DNA from: Streptacidiphilus sp. P02-A3a
GTDB taxonomy: Bacteria > Actinomycetota > Actinomycetes > Streptomycetales > Streptomycetaceae
Assembly: GCF_014084105.1 (NCBI RefSeq)
Contig: NZ_CP048289.1
Coordinates: 3,667,922 to 3,731,921, forward strand
Reading direction: 5' to 3'
DNA: 64,000 bases
In this document: positions 63,725 to 64,000 of the stretch, piece after piece
How positions within the stretch are numbered: the first letter of the stretch is position 1
Layout: each line of letters begins with the position of its first letter
Position numbers and translations under genes: made by a program
The notes under the pieces: generated by a model
Database searches by the model: none
Told to the model about the DNA's origin: nothing
What the model saw: the letters and a program-made list of their open reading frames with translations, nothing else

Positions 63725-64000
63725 TCAGCAGCCGTCGCGGGCGGCGGCGATCGCCTTCAGCGCGTCCACCACCAGCGCCGTCGCCGGGATCCGCAGGTGC
63801 TCCCGCAGCACGTACGCGGACACCTTCCGGCGGATGTGCGGCTCCACCGCGCGTCCGGTCACCTTGCTGTGGCACAGGAAGGACAGCACCAGCGCGGGCA
63901 TCAGCGCGATGCCGACGCCGACCGCCACCAGGCTCTGCACCGCCAGGTTGTCGTCGGTGGTGAAGACGATGTCCGGGCTGAAGCCCAACTCCGAGCAGGC
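63725..64000 (-). CDS. LysR-family regulator (C-terminal part, cut by window)
   Basis: The 92 visible codons encode the second half of a LysR effector domain: DIVFTTDDNLAVQSLVAVGVGIALMPALVLS, then VSAYVLREHLRIPATALVVDALKAIA. The start lies beyond the right edge. It is oriented with the dioxygenase and FAD genes and is their likely regulator, 90 bp upstream. Confidence 0.85.
   Translation of the reverse strand, partial: ACSELGFSPDIVFTTDDNLAVQSLVAVGVGIALMPALVLSFLCHSKVTGRAVEPHIRRKVSAYVLREHLRIPATALVVDALKAIAAARDGC

Overview
The window is about 73 percent GC, and its genes overlap by a few bases (ATGA, GTGA) with frequent GTG and TTG starts. Its gene families are typical of Streptomycetaceae: DUF5133, CsbD, the tiny DUF6893 protein, SpoIIE/PP2C plus ATPase signalling proteins, DUF574-type methyltransferase, YbdK, and many one-component regulators. 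It is most likely a chromosomal segment of Streptomyces or a close relative (Kitasatospora, Streptacidiphilus). The genus cannot be fixed from sequence alone. No rRNA, tRNA or CRISPR array was seen.

Region 1 (about 0.6-14 kb) is the best defined system. It is a complete operon for an actinobacterial-type, high-affinity group 1h (formerly group 5) [NiFe]-hydrogenase that would oxidise atmospheric H2. It holds the small and large subunits (hhyS, hhyL), a four-gene accessory block of poorly understood proteins (NifU-like, DUF5947, DUF6084, a 494-residue unknown), a maturation endopeptidase, a 34-residue DUF6893 protein, and hypA-B-F-C-D-E. The small subunit carries the Cys-to-Asp change at the proximal cluster that is known for this class. 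Two near-perfect long inverted repeats flank hhyS.

Region 2 (14-22.5 kb) holds small stress or housekeeping genes (YtxH, STAS, DUF5133, CsbD), a YbdK-type ligase, a DUF2079 membrane protein, a two-component system, and two degraded genes. Region 3 (22.7-28.2 kb) is a four-gene operon (O-methyltransferase, SnoaL-like protein, NAD(P)-binding protein, inositol-monophosphatase-like protein with altered metal ligands) divergent from a LysR regulator. It is followed by a scar of gene fragments: SDR, IS1182 transposase and an unknown.

Region 4 (28-43.5 kb) is built of regulator-target pairs with readable operators: TetR/quinone reductase, MerR/hydrolase and MerR/aldo-keto reductase. It also has a MerR-PP2C fusion ahead of a MoxR ATPase and a CoxE-like VWA protein, an acetamidase, a methyltransferase, a ThrE exporter and an M20 peptidase. 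Region 5 (43.6-64 kb) carries a thiamine-diphosphate decarboxylase, a PAS-GAF-SpoIIE-ATPase signalling protein, a secreted G1 glutamic peptidase, a polyprenyl synthase/Lcp-MpaB oxygenase operon, and an SRPBCC/TetR pair. It continues with a PIG-L deacetylase, an APC permease, an MMPL exporter and an internally deleted M48-like gene, and ends in a LysR - cysteine dioxygenase - FAD enzyme operon cut by the window edge.

The most interesting candidates are the hydrogenase accessory block with its flanking hairpins, the prenyl synthase/oxygenase operon, the MerR-PP2C/MoxR/VWA unit, and the O-methyltransferase operon with the degenerate phosphatase.
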